Translations under genes and position numbers: made by a program | In this document: piece after piece, positions 13,061 through 26,583 of the stretch | Layout of the letters: every line of letters begins with the position of its first letter | Numbering within the stretch: the first letter of the stretch is position 1 | The notes under the pieces: generated by a model | What the model was told of the DNA's origin: nothing | Seen by the model: only the letters and a program-made list of their open reading frames with translations | Database searches by the model: none | Assembly (NCBI GenBank): GCA_008694505.1 | Contig: VZDJ01006028.1 | Location: forward strand, 1,902,383-1,966,382 | DNA: 64,000 bases | Origin: Cyanoderma ruficeps | Lineage: Eukaryota; Chordata; Aves; Passeriformes; Timaliidae | Reading direction: 5' to 3'

Positions 13061-16000
13061 CCAATATACTTTCTATGCCTTTCTTTTTTCCAAAATCTCA
13101 CCTTTTTAGACTTTCAATGAAAATCAGAAATTGAGAGACTTTAGACATCTGATCAACCCTCATTTTTAGCTTCCATTAAATGCAATACTTGCACTTGATT
13201 AAAAAACCCATAAGAGGGCTTAATAGTGCCAGAAGAAAATGCAGCAACTTGCAAACCATGGTCTTTTTATCCATTTTGGTATGAGTGCCATTTTTTTATA
13301 GTACTGTACATAAATGCAATATATAGACATCATACTTACCCTAACCTTAGCTTGTGATCCCCTATAACCTCGACTGTGCAATTGACATATATTGGTGCAG
13401 TTAAGTAATCCTGCTTACAGTGAGGAGACTTGCAGCTGTTCTTATCAGATCACTTGCTATTTTAAGTTATTTCTTCAATCTTAAAAGCCTTTTGCACTCT
13501 GATCATGTTTTGCCATGTTTTTGGAGCCCCTCCTTGTCTGGTTTCAGCTGTCATACTCTCATCACAGAGGTAATTTGTGAAAGCATCATCCTACCTTAAC
13601 GAGGTATAAGATACCAGACAAAAAATTCTAGCAGTGATTGTAGCTGTAACATTTTTATTAGAAATGCAGTTAGTAGTGATGCATAGGTATGACATATTTG
13701 TTGGATTCATCTCAGCATAATGAAGCACAAGGTACAGGCATCTTACATTTTTATCCATACACAGAAATATAAACAGTAAGGGTAAAGACTGTGAAATTAG
13801 GATTTTGGTGAAAAGAAAAATGCTACAAAAAATCCAAATGAAACATATTTTAGACATCAACACAATTAGTTTATAGACTGACTTAAAGTTTTGATCTTCA
13901 TCTACCTACAATGACTGAATAAACACCAAGGCAGCTTTATAAATTCTGTCTTAGTCCCACTCTCATTTTGTAAACTTTCAGATTTTTGGATTGCATGACA
14001 CCCCACCAAAGCCACAACTGGATCTATATAAAAAGTTTTTTCTTCTTTTTTCTTTTTCTCCTTCTTTTGTTTTACTACCTTATGTACTCAGTTGTGTCTG
14101 GCATGCTTCTGATTGCTTATGTCTCTTGATGAGATCTCTTGTATCACCTCTCATATTTGTTGGTGCTCTCTCTTGACCATGCCTAGCAGACCCTCAAGGA
14201 GGAGCTTTCCTTCAGGAGAAACATTTACCTACCCTGAGAGCAGCACTCAGGAGAAGGCAACTAGCAGCAATCTCTCAGCAGATAGCACAGCCCTGTATTC
14301 CTTTAACCTTCTGGGCACTTAATAGGTTTTTGGGAAAGTGAGAAGAAGAAAATATTACTTTTTTAAACAGTATCTAGTGCAATCTTAAAGAGTAAAGGCT
14401 TCCAAGATACCAAGACAGAGCTGGCAGATATGATCAAGAAAACATAGGATAACTGGGTTCTTTTGAGTGCGATTAGATGCTAGGAAAAAAACCTGTGGCA
14501 CTAGAGACCTCTGTTGAAGTACTTGAATTCCATCGAGGTTATGTAAGTATGCCAGTTTCTAGTTGAGTGAGGCGTTAACCAGCAGTCATTTACAGTAATC
14601 TGATTACAAGTTCTTGTTGAAGAAAAATGCTTATAAATATTTGTAATATCCAAAATATACACTATAATTCAAAATGCTAATAAATACATTAATTAAAAAA
14701 TAAACCAATTAACATCAACAGTAAATTTGAAATATGACTCTTTTCTTTCCCTTGTATAACTGCATGTTGAAATGTTCTTTATATAAAAATCTGGTTAATT
14801 TTATGTCTTAGATTGCATTCATCTTAGGTTGCATTTATCAGAGAATACCCTCTCTCTGTGAAGCATGTTGTCTTCTATAGGTAATCTCATTTCTTGAATC
14901 TTTCAGGAAGGCCAAACTGTTTTTATTTCTCTTATGTCCATCTTTATTTCACCAATTTTTAAAACTTAAACATTTCTAATTTATTTGGGAGATATTATTA
15001 GACACCCCAGTTTAACAATCTTATTTCTTTGGAGATAAAATACCAGGTCACCTTTCCTGTTAGATATGTTAGATACCTTGGTGTCTCAAAAAGGAGTGAC
15101 ACTTCCTTATAATTTTTAACTTTGCCTTCACTGTTCCAAGTGAAGCATATTTCACATAGAACTTGATGTTTTTCAAATCCCTGATATAGTCTTTTAAAGG
15201 GATAAATATGTGTAGCTCATTACTAGCCTTTGACTGAGACCAGACTTGACGGTAATTAGCATTTCTGGGATGATAAAAGCTTGAGAGTGATTTCCGCTGC
15301 TTTTAATGATTTTGGCTGCTTTTAATATATTTTTTTTCCTCTAGAACACAATAAATTTTTACTGAAATATTCTTGACTGAAATTTTTCACTTATGATACA
15401 CCTAATGTTCCCTAAAAAATTCTGCAATGTTATTTAGAAACCTTAGAGAATTTTTTGATATTTGCCATCCATACCTGTCTGAAAACAAATCCATATGCTT
15501 TATGTTGACTGCAGGTCACCATCTCCTGAAACATTTTCATGAATACACAAATTACATGAATTGTAGTTTCACAGTAAAAAACTAATTCCAGGTGCTCAGG
15601 CCTTTTTTGGATATCCAAGTAAGAATTAAAAAAAAAAAACAAAACAAAACACATTTTTCATACTATTTTCAGCTGTTCATCTTAGGTGTTTCCAATCTAT
15701 CAGGCAAATAGATTTATAGCGGTAGTAGAACAATATTTACTTGCTTTATAATGATTTTTTTTCCTTGATGAAGGTTTCTAAGGATGTCCTTCCCCTAATA
15801 TATTGGACACCACCATATTTGATTTTGAAACTGGTTAAATTGAAAGGCGTTGTTATCGAAATTGGGTGTTATTTCTCTGAGATTCTATGTAATACTGGGT
15901 TTTATTCTGCAGATGGCTTGAAGCCACAGGTGAATTAGTACTTCTGCCAAGAGGTCTTTCTCTCAAAGGAGATTGTATGTATACCTGACTGGAAAAAACA

Positions 16001-18193
16001 GTACATTAAATATGGTCTTCAGTGAAATTTGCTTCGAAGTGTCAGTAGGTGATGAATGGTTGTGTTTAGTGGGTAGACTTTTATGAAACCCCCTTCATAT
16101 TTTTCCAATCTTACTCTTTTACAAATCCTTTTTACAACCTATTGAAAAATAAAATCCTGGTATATAAGTAAAGAGCTCCATTAAGGTCATAAGACTAGGA
16201 ATGAGCTAAATCCAGGCTTTTTTTTTGAAAGCCAGGTACAAAGATAACCACAAGCAAATACCATCACTCACACTGTGCACTGTTCCTCATTCTGATTAAA
16301 TATAATGTTAATGTTAATTACCATGTAAAAGCTCTGTGACAGTTTCCTAAAATGTCCATTTAGTTGAAGTGTTTCTTCATCTGTTTGTTTGTTCTTAATA
16401 AAAATCAAAACCTTTATGGAGAGCTGCTGCTTTGAAGCTAACATATTCTTCCTACCATGAAGATATAAAATGCTAATTAGCTTGTAAGCTGTTCTGAATG
16501 ATTCGATTAGACTTCTATATTCTACTCCTGGTTAGACCTTGGATATTCTTGATGTTCCCCTTTTCTTTTCTTTTCTTTTTTTTTTTTTAACTATANTCTT
16601 TTTTTTTTTTTTTTTAACTATAAAATGGCAACACTGACATCCAGTGTCTAGTTAAATTAATTGCAATTGAGTAGTCCCTAAGGGTACTCCAGGTGCAAAT
16701 CCTCTTACACATATTCTAGGTATGTCTAAAGATGACAGTGCATCCTAACAAGTAATAGAAACAGACTTCTAGGAAATAATTTGTGCAACTGAAAGACAAG
16801 GGAATGAATAAAAATATTGATAAATATTATCACAATGATGAAATAAGTTACTTCATGTGACGCTACAAGGCTATATCACTACCAAAAGGATTTCCAGTTC
16901 AAGTTTTACAGGTAGAAGAATGTAATTCTTTTGTTTCCACAGGTTTCATTTGATTGACAAAATCTCTTCAGCTTAGTAAATTTAAGCTTTTAGTTCCACT
17001 TTTTGAAACATTCACCTTTCCCCCCTCAAAGAGTCTTTATGCATTTTAAAGCATTTAGAGGATGTAAGCAATGTTAAAGAAAAATGACCAAAAAAAATTA
17101 TTTTGGCCATCCTGGGAACTGTGTGTAAATCTACTTTATATCAAAAAAAAAAAATTCAGTTGGAAGCAAAAATACTGGGGACTCATGAAAACAAAGACCA
17201 TGCCATATGTCTATGCATCAAAGAAGTTCAGCTTATTTTCCATTTCTTGGAAGAGTGCTTACTTAATAATTTAGTAAAAAATTTGTTTTACATCTCTCTA
17301 GTATTCTTTGCTATATCTGTCTAACATTTTACAAAAAAATTTCTTTTCATTAAAGAAATAATCAGTCATGAGACTGATTCACTAGCTTGGTGGGTATATA
17401 ATACTTCCAATATATGGCACAGTTGTACTTTGGACTCTGCTCTAGCTAATCAGGCTTTCAAAGTTGAGGAGTATCAAAATACGACAAAGTTAAAACAAAG
17501 AAATAGAGCAAAATATAATCTAGTTGTTTTTTTGGGTTTTTTTTAGGACTAAATACATTAAATTCATTTAGAAAAAAGGCTGAACTCAAATCTCTCATTC
17601 TGGCTCACTGGTGGAACAGAGGGAATACACACCATGGCCCTGCAATGAATGTGATTTTTTTTTTTTTTTAATTCATGAAAATTAAATGTTTCCTTTTGGA
17701 TTAAATAGGAATTTTCAATTCAGACCCTAAAGGAACAAATTTGACCTTGATTTTTTTTTCAGAAAATTTCCTATGATCCTTGTGTTCGTTGGAGTGTTCA
17801 TGATTCAGTGCATTGAAATGGCTGTACAGGGATGATTAAAGAGAATTTTTTACTCATTGAAACGGCCAGTTTTTTTCTGGGATGTTTATGTTATTTCAGC
17901 TGCCAAGCCATTTGCCTTTGTTAGTTGGTTTTTTGTAATATTCTAGTACATGCAATGTTTGATTTCTTAATCCAGTTCCGGAAAGGTTTCAAGACTTCTC
18001 TGAATTGGAACAAAGTAATAGCATTCAGGGAGCACTTCTTGACACACAAAATGAAGTCCTGAATACTTTTAAAGCTTCAGAGAGAAATTTGGTAAGAAAA
18101 GCAAATTATTAATGAGATAAAAGTAATACATTTAAAGATAATGTGTTTAAAGATATAAACATATAATGTGGAAGAAGGGCTAGAATTGTTAGG
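13061..18193. other. A/T-rich stretch with an assembly gap, no genes recognised
   Basis: Mostly unique-looking A/T-rich DNA. It contains a pyrimidine tract with an undetermined base at 16,596 (listed separately), poly-A at 15,627-15,645 and poly-T at 17,655-17,670. A slightly G/C-richer patch at 14,150-14,320 has an open frame but no recognisable content. Confidence 0.5.
16556..16624. repeat. Duplicated pyrimidine tract around an undetermined base
   Basis: A CTTTT repeat leads into a poly-T run ending in AACTATA. One N (16,596) follows, and then a second poly-T run ending in the same TTTTAACTATA. The repetition on both sides of an N suggests a homopolymer assembly artefact, with one tract represented twice. 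Confidence 0.7.
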
Positions 18194-18198
18194 AGCAT

Positions 18199-18804
18199 TG
18201 TCGTGGTTTAACCCCCCAGCAAGCAACCACAGTAAGCAACAAAACACCCGACAACTGCTCACTCACTTCCCTCCAGCAGGATCAGCGAGAGAATTGGAAG
18301 ATTAAAAGTCAGAAAACCCATGGGTTGAGACAAAACTAATGTAATAGGTAAGGCAAAAGCCATGTACACAAGCAGAGCTAAACAAGGAATTGAATCACAG
18401 CTCCCCACGTCAGGCAGGTGTTCAGCCATCTCCAGGAGAGCAGGGCCCTGTCACACACAGCAGTGACCTGGGAAACCAAGCACCACCACTCCAAACATCC
18501 CCCTCTTTGTCCTTCTTCCCCCAGTTTTATTTGCTGAGTATGATGTCACGTGGCATGAGATATCCCTTGGGTCAGTTTGAGTCAGCTGTCCTAGCTGTGT
18601 CTCTTCCCAGCTCCACATGCACTCCCAGCCCCTTGGCCAGTGTGTCAGAATAAGGAACAGAAAATTCTTGGATGCTGTGGAAGTCCTGATCAGCAACCGC
18701 AAAAACATCTCTATATTATAAATACTGTTTTCAATACATCCAAAGCGTAGCCCACACAATCTAATCTGAATAAAACAAACCCTATACTAACCAGGACTAG
18801 CACA
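18199..18804 (-). mobile_element. ERV LTR, TGTCRTGG family, copy 1
   Basis: In plus orientation it begins TGTCGTGGTTTAACCCC and ends GGACTAGCACA; the sense strand is minus. Family landmarks are in order: GTTTAACC start, a CATGGGTTGAGACAAAACTA segment, a CCCCAGTTTTATTTGCTGAGTATGATGTCACG block (on the sense strand a TATA-like A/T-rich core after a CRE-like TGACATCAT), and a CAAAAACATCTCTATATTATAAATACTG segment. The flanks AGCAT (18,194-18,198) and AGCTT (18,805-18,809) could be a degraded 5-bp target duplication with one mismatch. No internal retroviral region adjoins it, so it is likely a solo LTR. Open frames inside it are not genes. Confidence 0.75.
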
Positions 18805-20257
18805 AGCTTTTTCTCACTTACTAACTTACAGTTCCTAAAATCTGTCTGGTTATGTTTACTTATGTTATATCTTAAGTATTTTAAGAAATGCTTCCAATAA
18901 ATTTTTAAAGAATAATTGTAGGTCATTCCAGTTAATATCTTGCTTGTTGGCACAATCAAAATTTTCTAAAGGAGAAAAAAAAAGTGAAATTGTTGCCCAC
19001 ATTTTATATTCACAACTTGATATCAAAGTTTTCTGTCACCAAAATTATTAAGAGGACAAATAGACATAGCCAGTATCAGTTAATGCATCTAAATACAAAG
19101 GTTAGATCTTCAAATGCTTTTCTTCAACTGCTGAACAGGGGAACCTCTGTGTTTAAAGACACATAAAGCCTTATGCTGAGTTTGCCAAAAATAGTTGCTT
19201 ATGAAGTCAAGAACTTGCTAAAAATGTCATGAAGTTATCAGAAATAGTCTTTGTGAAAAGGCATAGTCAGAGAAGTCACCTGTGATCACAGTGGCTTATC
19301 TGATATTCTGTTTAGAATGAGCAAGGGTTGTTATTCTTTGTCTGCCATACTGCTCAGGTATCAAAGGGGCTGCCAAAGTGAGGAGAAAATTGCTCAGTAA
19401 GCTAAACTGTTCTTTAAAAGTACAGATGTTATTTCCCAATAATTCTCTGTGTGGATACTGTGTGGATTTCTCAGTATGAAGTGTTTGACTCTGAAAATGC
19501 AGAGAATTGTTTCACACCTAGGACACACTGAGTGCCTTTTTATAAAGTTAATTTCTTACAGTACAGTGTAAATGGATAACCCCTAATGCTCTGGGCATGA
19601 ATTTCCTCAAATAAGCTAGTTAATATACCACACTTTATTTCTGACATCTAGAGGAAGCAAGGAAACAGTTTCAGAATTGCTCAGTATTTTTCATTCCATT
19701 TTAAAAATAAGTTTTGACATTCTGTAATCTAAGTTTCAGAGACAGGTACTTCAATGAGATTTGAAAAATACGTGGGTGCCTTTGGTTGCAGATGAGAAAC
19801 ACAGCAGGCTAGATGTCAAATTAAGACATCTTTAACTATTAATTCACAGTATAAATGAACATGGAATACCCAATGCAGCTCTGGAATTCCAGTTTAAAAC
19901 ACACATAGTAGAAACTGAAAACAGAGACCTCACAGGTGATCAAAGGTATAGGTTAGTTTTCATGAGAATGTAACTAGGATCAATAATCTGGAAAAGAGAC
20001 AAGTACAGAGTAGCAAGGGATATGATAGAAGTTTTTAATATCCTCATATTAAGGTCAACAGAGAACAGCTGTCTTAATAAATAAAAGAACAGGATGTATC
20101 AAATAAAATCACCAGACTGCATATTTAAAACAAAGAGAAAAAGAAATTTCTTCACACGGTGCATAGTAAAAAAATAACATCTGGTGATGTTATTTAAATT
20201 TTGCAGACTCTTTTGGACACTGATAAATGATACTGAAAGTATTTTGTTTCGAATCCT
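18805..20257. other. Unannotated spacer between two LTR copies
   Basis: I looked for a proviral body between the same-orientation LTRs at 18.2-18.8 and 20.4-20.9 kb and saw none: no long frame, no primer-binding or polypurine tract next to the LTR ends. It appears to be ordinary A/T-rich DNA. Confidence 0.5.
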
Positions 20258-20392
20258 GTAACAGGTTGTGTTGGAAGGGACCTCTGAAGCCGATCTAGTT
20301 CCAGCCCTTCTGCCATAGACAGGGACATCTTTAAGTAGGTAAGGGTGCCCAAAGCCCCTGGCAACCTGACCTTCAACACTTCTGTCATGGTT
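20258..20392 (-). mobile_element. CR1 LINE 3' end (antisense), cut by an LTR
   Basis: The plus strand reads GTTGTGTTGGAAGGGACCTCTGAAG, then TCTAGTTCCAGCCCTTCTGCCAT, then CAAAGCCCCTGGCAACCTGACCTTCAACACTTC, the standard antisense order of the avian CR1 3' region. It stops exactly where the next LTR begins, within the 'CTTCAACACTTC' motif that in other CR1s continues into 'CAGGGATGG'. The continuation was not found to the right of the LTR. Confidence 0.75.
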
Positions 20393-20948
20393 TAACCTGA
20401 GTCAGCAACCAAGTACCATGCAATCATCTGTTATGCTGGAATGAGGAAGAAAATTTTAAACTCATGAGTTGAGATAAGAAAAGTTTAATAATTGATATAA
20501 AATATGATAGTAATACTATGAATGATAAAAATAAAAATTTTGTTATTGCTACTATTTACTACTGATGGGGGAAGGGGAGGGGGAGAGAGAGAGAGAATGA
20601 TCAAGAAAATCCAAGAGAAACAATACAATACAATTGCTCCTCACACACTGACTGATGCCCAGCTCATCCCTAAGCAGTGATCAGATCCTTCCAGCCAATT
20701 TCCCCCAGTTTATGATGAGTATGATGTTCGGTGGAATGGAATATCAGCTGTCCTGGACGTGCTTCCTCCCAACTTCTTGTACACCTGTTTTCTGGCAGAG
20801 CATGGGACACTGAAAAGTGAATAAACACTATTAATAACAACTAAAACATGTATGTGGTATCAACACTAGAATCATACTAAATCCAAACCACAGCACTTTA
20901 CCATCTAGTGAGAAGATAATTAACTCCTACTCTAAATTGTATTATGCA
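20393..20948 (-). mobile_element. ERV LTR, TGTCRTGG family, copy 2
   Basis: It starts TGTCATGGTTTAACC directly after the CR1 fragment and ends near CTAAATTGTATTATGCA. It keeps the family landmarks CTCATGAGTTGAGATAAGAAAAG, CCCCAGTTTATGATGAGTATGATGTT, ATATCAGCTGTCCTGG and AATCCAAACCACAGCA. A GA-rich expansion lies at 20,571-20,597. It is more diverged than copy 1. The right-hand boundary is estimated from alignment by eye to the other copies, and no clear target duplication was found. Confidence 0.7.
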
Positions 20949-23900
20949 TCTATGATCTAACTTTTGCCTTCTAAAATTCAGGTGTGGTTTCTGTACTGTT
21001 TATTTGATACTAGATCAACAGAGATGAGAGCCATCTACAAAATATTTCCTCATCTATTTAAGCCTTCATTTTTGGGATGAAATGGATTTTCCTAATAGCG
21101 ATACTTTTTCCTTGTCTAAATCTGAGAAGAATGAGTAGCTTTGCTGGGCCCTTTTGAAAAGTAGTCAAGTTGCTTATGGTATTTGGCACAATGACACAAC
21201 TGAGAAAGAAAAAGGGAAAAAATTAACAAGAATCAGGAAAAAAAGCTTAGTTTTTACAGGAAAAAACTATTCTGTTGGGGCACATGGGTGAATATTTATT
21301 ATTTCTTTGAGGCTGATTGAACGACATTGCCATTGGTAGCAGTACAAGTTTTTACACACAATTTCAGCATCTTATCTTTACTACCACTGGTCACAGAAAC
21401 CCTATTATGGGGAATTTTATCCATTTATTCTTCCTGAGTTAGGCCTCATTTCTGACTGGTATTTTGGGCAGTGCTGCCCTCCATTGCCCTTATGTGGAGC
21501 TAATGAAAGACATTACAGTTCTGTAATTCCACAATCTTCATCCTTGGCAGGCTATGAAGAGAAGGCTCTGCTATGACCTTCTGAATTTTACTCTCTATAA
21601 TCTTGAACATATTTTCCAAGATATGAAGTAAGGATTCTAATTATTTAAACTTCTTTAGAGGAAAAAAAAAAAAAAAGGATTTTGAAAGAAATCAAGCTCT
21701 CTGCTAGCCGAGTCAGCATTCCAACAAACTACAGTCACTGGATAGACAGCTAATAAGTTAAGTCTCTATCCTTATGATGAAGAAATACAATTTCAAATGA
21801 GATGGAACTATGTCTAATAGTGAATTAAAAAAAGAATCGCTTCAAATTTCTCAATTTTTACAGCTGCTGTAAAATCCTGTCCTGAACATACCATGCCTTA
21901 CACAATCTCACCAGAAGCAATGCAGACAGGAAAAAAAAGTTAAAAGAAAGAAAATAAATGAAAAAAANNNNNNNNAAAAAAAAAAAAAAAGAAAAAAAGC
22001 CGTTGTGTGGATTTAAAATAATACATAGTAAAAGAAATCACAGGTGAGATATCTTGGCTTAAAATGCAATAATAAAGGTGAGAAGGAAGGAAGAAGCTCT
22101 CCAAAATGGTGCCACTTCTAGACTCCTTAAATAGGAGCTAGACTTCTAGCCTTAAAGACTTCCTGCAAGGTATAATGTTCTTCCAAGGATGAGACTCAGT
22201 TACAGAGAAAACAAAAGGAAGAACAGACATTACTTTCAATAATTTCATGTTTCAAAGTCCTTAGTGAGATACAAATATTTTTCTGTTATTTTCAGATTGT
22301 GAAACGATGAATAATCACCACAAATATAAAGATATTAATTGATAGTGGGGAAGATTTTCATGATGGTCTACTCAGAGTTTTGGCCAGAGTAAGGAATCCA
22401 TTTGTTTTATCTGGTACAAAAAATTGTTCAATTCAACCTGGTAGAAAATTCAACCTTCCTTTCCCTGCCCTACATTGTCTTGCCCTTATTCCCCACTTTT
22501 CCTCTTCCCTTCCTCATCCTTTAACACCTCTTCCCATTTTCTTTTCACCACCTTTCTACCTGACCTTGAAATGAATCACTATTAACAGAAGGCACCCATT
22601 AAAAGGGGATACTATTTGCAGAGTATAATAACTCTTATTATTAAATGTAAAAAGCTATTATATTTTTAGTCAGCAAACAAAAGAGAAATTTTAATGTCTT
22701 TAAAAGAGGTTTTTAAAAAATTAGAAACAAGGAAATTGAAAAATATAGACACATTTAATTTTTATAATTATTTCTATACATGCAGTAGAAAAATATGAAA
22801 ATGTTGCAATAAATGCGCAATAAATACTTCAAAATATTTATTATGTCTGTTATAGAGTACTTTGGCTTACAATAAGTGTAAACAGATGATAAAAAATTAA
22901 ATCATATATAAAATTAATTGGCTTAAAACTATATAATGGGACATTACTGAACAAATCAAAATCCAAACTACCTGTTCTGACAATTACTTTGTGAAAGACA
23001 CTGTAAAAATAAACATTTCATAGCAATTTTTTGAAGAAAACATTTCTGCAAAAGTTTTCATCCAGGGTTGTGCCTTTCTGTATCAGGTGAAGGAACTGGT
23101 AATAACAATTTTTTATACTGTGTAATTGCTACTCCTATTTAATCTTCAATTTAATTTATAGCTAAAGTAAAAATTTAGTAGAATTTACAAGTTTTTTTGA
23201 GGGACTAAAGAACAATATTTTGCACGAAGCTACCATTTTTTACTAACTTTCTGGAAACATTTGTATAATTTAAATTATGGCTTGAATTAGGTGCATTGCA
23301 GAATTCCATCTAAAACCGTTTGTATGTCTTAAAAATAGATAAAGTAGATAAAGTTCAATCCAGGTGTAACATACTCTACCTGCTCCATAGTCACAAGAAC
23401 TTATGAATCAGCACAAATCCGAATATAGTCACAGGCAGCAACTGAAAGGGCAATTAGGTTATGTTTCAATTTAAAAGCTATTAAATTATGCTTTTGTAAA
23501 CTTAACTGCAACTAACTTGGCTTCTGTACAGCAGCCTTCAAAATTTCTGAACCTATCTAGGATCAGTTTTCTTTCGTATTACTGTCCTTCCATTGTTTTT
23601 TGTAAGTCTTTTTGAGATCAGAATGTCTCCTTTTTTCAAATTGTCTTTATGCAAATTATAAATTTTCAGTTGCAGATATTACATTTTGCAGAGAGAAAGA
23701 TTAAACTCGTATATGGAATTTTATAAAAAAGTTGCATTTTTCCATCATGTTCTTGAATTTTTTTTTACTTCAATATTCAGTTGAGAACAGCAGGAAAAAA
23801 GCTATTAATTTTTATTGATTATCTTGGGTAATATAAATTTACTCAGTATTCTCTTTGGTCCCTGGGCAATTATGACAGTAGAAAAAGATCCCTAAAAAAA

Positions 23901-24460
23901 GAGAGCTAGAACATATTTTTCATTTCAAAATATCCCGTGTCTGCTATTTTGAAACAGATTTAATGAGCTGATACAATTAGCATTCTTTCTTGTCATCCTC
24001 AGGATAATGTAATTACATAACTACGTCACAAAGTTAATGGGGGACCAGTAACACTACTGAAAGTAGTCAGGTCTTTTAGGTAAATATATTGGAATCTGCA
24101 GACCAAAGACATAAGTACTAATGTCAACACTCACTTGAATAAGCTGTGCATCTCTGAAGATTATTTGTTACATAAAAAACAAAGAAAAAAAAAAGGAAGA
24201 ATCTGCGGGGCACTGAGTAACCAGGTTATTTGGGCTGGCAGGCCTGCAACCATGCAGTTAATTTTAAAGGGCATTGAGATGTATTTATAGTCTTTGTTTC
24301 AGAAATGTTTCTCTTGAACTGGTTCTCTGACAATATTTATCTACTTAAGACCCCTTGTGATACTGAGAACAATCAGTCTTGCATCTAAACTCTCCTATAT
24401 AAGCATAGATTAGATGAATGATCATTCTTCATCTGTTTAATATGGATTTTGGTAGAGAAT
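20949..24460. other. A/T-rich stretch with a sequence gap
   Basis: No gene or named repeat was recognised. It includes a poly-A region with eight Ns at 21,968-21,975 and a C/T-rich patch at 22,440-22,570. The remaining open frames are short. Confidence 0.5.
21968..21975. other. Assembly gap (8 N) in poly-A
   Basis: Eight undetermined bases lie inside an A homopolymer (about 21,960-21,995). The true length of the tract is unknown. Single Ns also lie in homopolymers at 30,441 and 57,679. Confidence 0.95.
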
Positions 24461-24930
24461 TGTACTGTCTCTGGCTGGAATGGGATTAACTTTTTTTTAC
24501 AGCACTGCACTGGTGCTGTCTTTTGAAAAGACACTGCTGATAACCCAGCAGTGTTTCGAGATTTCTGAGCAGTGCGTGCACAGTGTCAAGGCCTTTTCTG
24601 TTTCTTGCTCTCTGCCCTGCTCAGTGAGTAGGATGGGAGTGCTTCAAATTGACCAGAAATATATTCCACACCATGGGATACCATACCTAGCAAGAAAAGC
24701 TTAAGAAGGGATGTTTGTGGTTATGATGTTTATCTTCCCAAGAAAATGTTAGGTATACTGGGGTCCTGGTAAAGGGGCTATACATTGCCCGACAACGGGA
24801 AGTAGTGAACCAATTCCTCCTCTTTGTTTGTACACTTAGCTTTTGCTTCACTTTTAATCCATGGCAGAGGGTAATGAGATGCTGGATGGTGACTACTGTT
24901 TGGTGCTCAGTGACAAAGATAAAGCATAAT
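24461..24930 (+). mobile_element. ERV LTR, TGTCRTGG family, copy 3 (degraded)
   Basis: The sense strand is plus. It starts TGTACTGTCTCTGGCTGG and includes GCTGATAACCCAGCAGTGTTTCGAGATTTCTGAGCAGTG, GTCAAGGCCTTTTCTGTTTCTTGCTCTCTGCCC, a segment matching the family's 'GACCAAAGGGATATTCCATACCATATGAC' block, GGGAAGTAGTGAACCAATTCCT and CTTTTGCTTCACTTTTAA. The usual TATA-like core is partly lost. The 3' part (24,865-24,930) is strongly diverged, so the end is approximate. No target duplication was identified. Confidence 0.7.
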
Positions 24931-25159
24931 TTGTATTTTCAGTGAGTGTACTACCCTTTTTTTTGGAGATTTTGAGGCCATTATTGAAGCTTCACCACTG
25001 TGCAGCTGTGTTTGAATGCTACCAGATAGACACTGTAGCCTGGTATTTTCTTACTTTGAAAAATATCAGAAGCTAGTTCACAGAAGAATGAATGAGGACC
25101 TATAGTGAGTGTCATCCAGTCTGCCTCACCTCAAATAAAACTCTCTGAACACAGAAAAG

Positions 25160-25190
25160 AAAAAACCCCAAAAAACCCCAAAAACCCCAA
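25160..25190. repeat. (A5-6 C4)n short repeat
   Basis: Three units of AAAAAACCCC/AAAAACCCC in tandem. Similar A/C-mixed tracts recur at about 42,458-42,490 and 63,050-63,075. Confidence 0.8.
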
Positions 25191-26540
25191 GCCTAAAACA
25201 AAAGAAACAAAACAAGAAAGTTAACAGTTTGATGTACAGCAAATAATTTTCTCCAGAGTATCTAGACATTGGGAGTCAGTTCTCATCTCCAATACAGACA
25301 TGTGCATGTACCATTAGGAAATTTTGAATGTGAGCTTAGATGGCAAGAGGAAACCAACCCTAATGGAGGGAAATTTTCTGTTGAAACTCATCTTCCAGAA
25401 TAAACAATCTGAACCATACATAAAGCTTAAGGTTTTTTTATATCTTGACTGGTAGGACAGGTAGAGTTTAAATAATGCTGAAATTGCTGTTGATTTTTTT
25501 CTAAAATCGGAGTCTGTGCAAAGCCAGGAGTGAAGGAAAGTATCACCAGCATTTTGTTTTATTTGACAAATGCATACTACATGCTCAATGGCCAGTCCTT
25601 GAAACTCCAGGCTACAGATGTCAGCCAAGACACCTTTGAGGCAAGAAAAGAACCAGTTCTCCAAGGCATAGTTTCCTTTGTACTATGGGCTGTTTAAGGT
25701 TGAAATGTGAGCTCCCTCGTCTCTGGCTTCGTTTGAAGTTTGAGCCCTAGATCAGTCCCTTCTGCCTTCTTAGTTCCTACTCACTTACTGCTGTGTTCCG
25801 CCTCTGCCCTGGGAAGATTTGTTTCATGCTGCTGCCCAGGCAATATCTTTTGCAGATTACAGAAGTATATAACTTTCAGACTTTTATGACGATCTGACTA
25901 TATATTTACATTATTCACTGAATTCTTAAGCTCTGTCTTGAATACATATCAAAAGTATTTATTTCATTGATATGTTTTCCACATAGCATTTGGGGTGGTA
26001 CAGACTGGCTATTTATTTTATTTCTGTAACGTTTATGTCCCATGTTCTCAACTGCTTTAACCTTGTGTTTATACTTTATGTTCTTATGGCCCACACCTCC
26101 TTTATAGGAGTAAATACATCACAAAATCGCATATTCTACATTCTTACATGACCTTTTAGAGAATAGGATGAATTAATAAGGATTAAGTGTACAGTATTTT
26201 ATTTGGATTGCAGTACTCAATTGTATAACCATATGATGAGGAACAATGGGCTAGGGAGCTGTTGTTTTGATAATCATCTTAAGCAAATGGATCACAAGCT
26301 GGACATGAGCTAGCAATGTCATGTCCTGTGTAAAAGGCAAATATCATTCTAACATACTTAAATACCAGTTTAACTCACATTTGAATAATCCATCAAATCT
26401 TTTCAATATTATTAAGGTTTCAGCTACCAAATGGTGGTCAGTCTGGGTTATTGTGGTTAAGACAGATGTGTACAAACGGGATACCGGAGAGAGCTGTAAG
26501 AATGACCAGGCATAAAAAGGAAGAACTAAGACACAAAAAA

Positions 26541-26583
26541 CAGAACAAAACAAAACAAAAACCAACAAACAAACAAACAAACC
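26541..26583. repeat. (CAAA)n/(AAAAC)n microsatellite
   Basis: A run of AAAAC units passes into about five CAAA units. The lack of stops in several frames here is a composition effect, not coding. Confidence 0.85.

Noticed and set aside
18805..20392. A provirus between the same-orientation LTRs at 18.2 and 20.4 kb
   Set aside because: The interval has no retroviral frames and includes an unrelated CR1 end. The two LTRs differ substantially in divergence, so they are separate insertions.
25314..25664. 116-codon minus-strand open frame
   Set aside because: No domain, splice context or CpG signal. Frames of this length are expected by chance in 64 kb of A/T-rich DNA.
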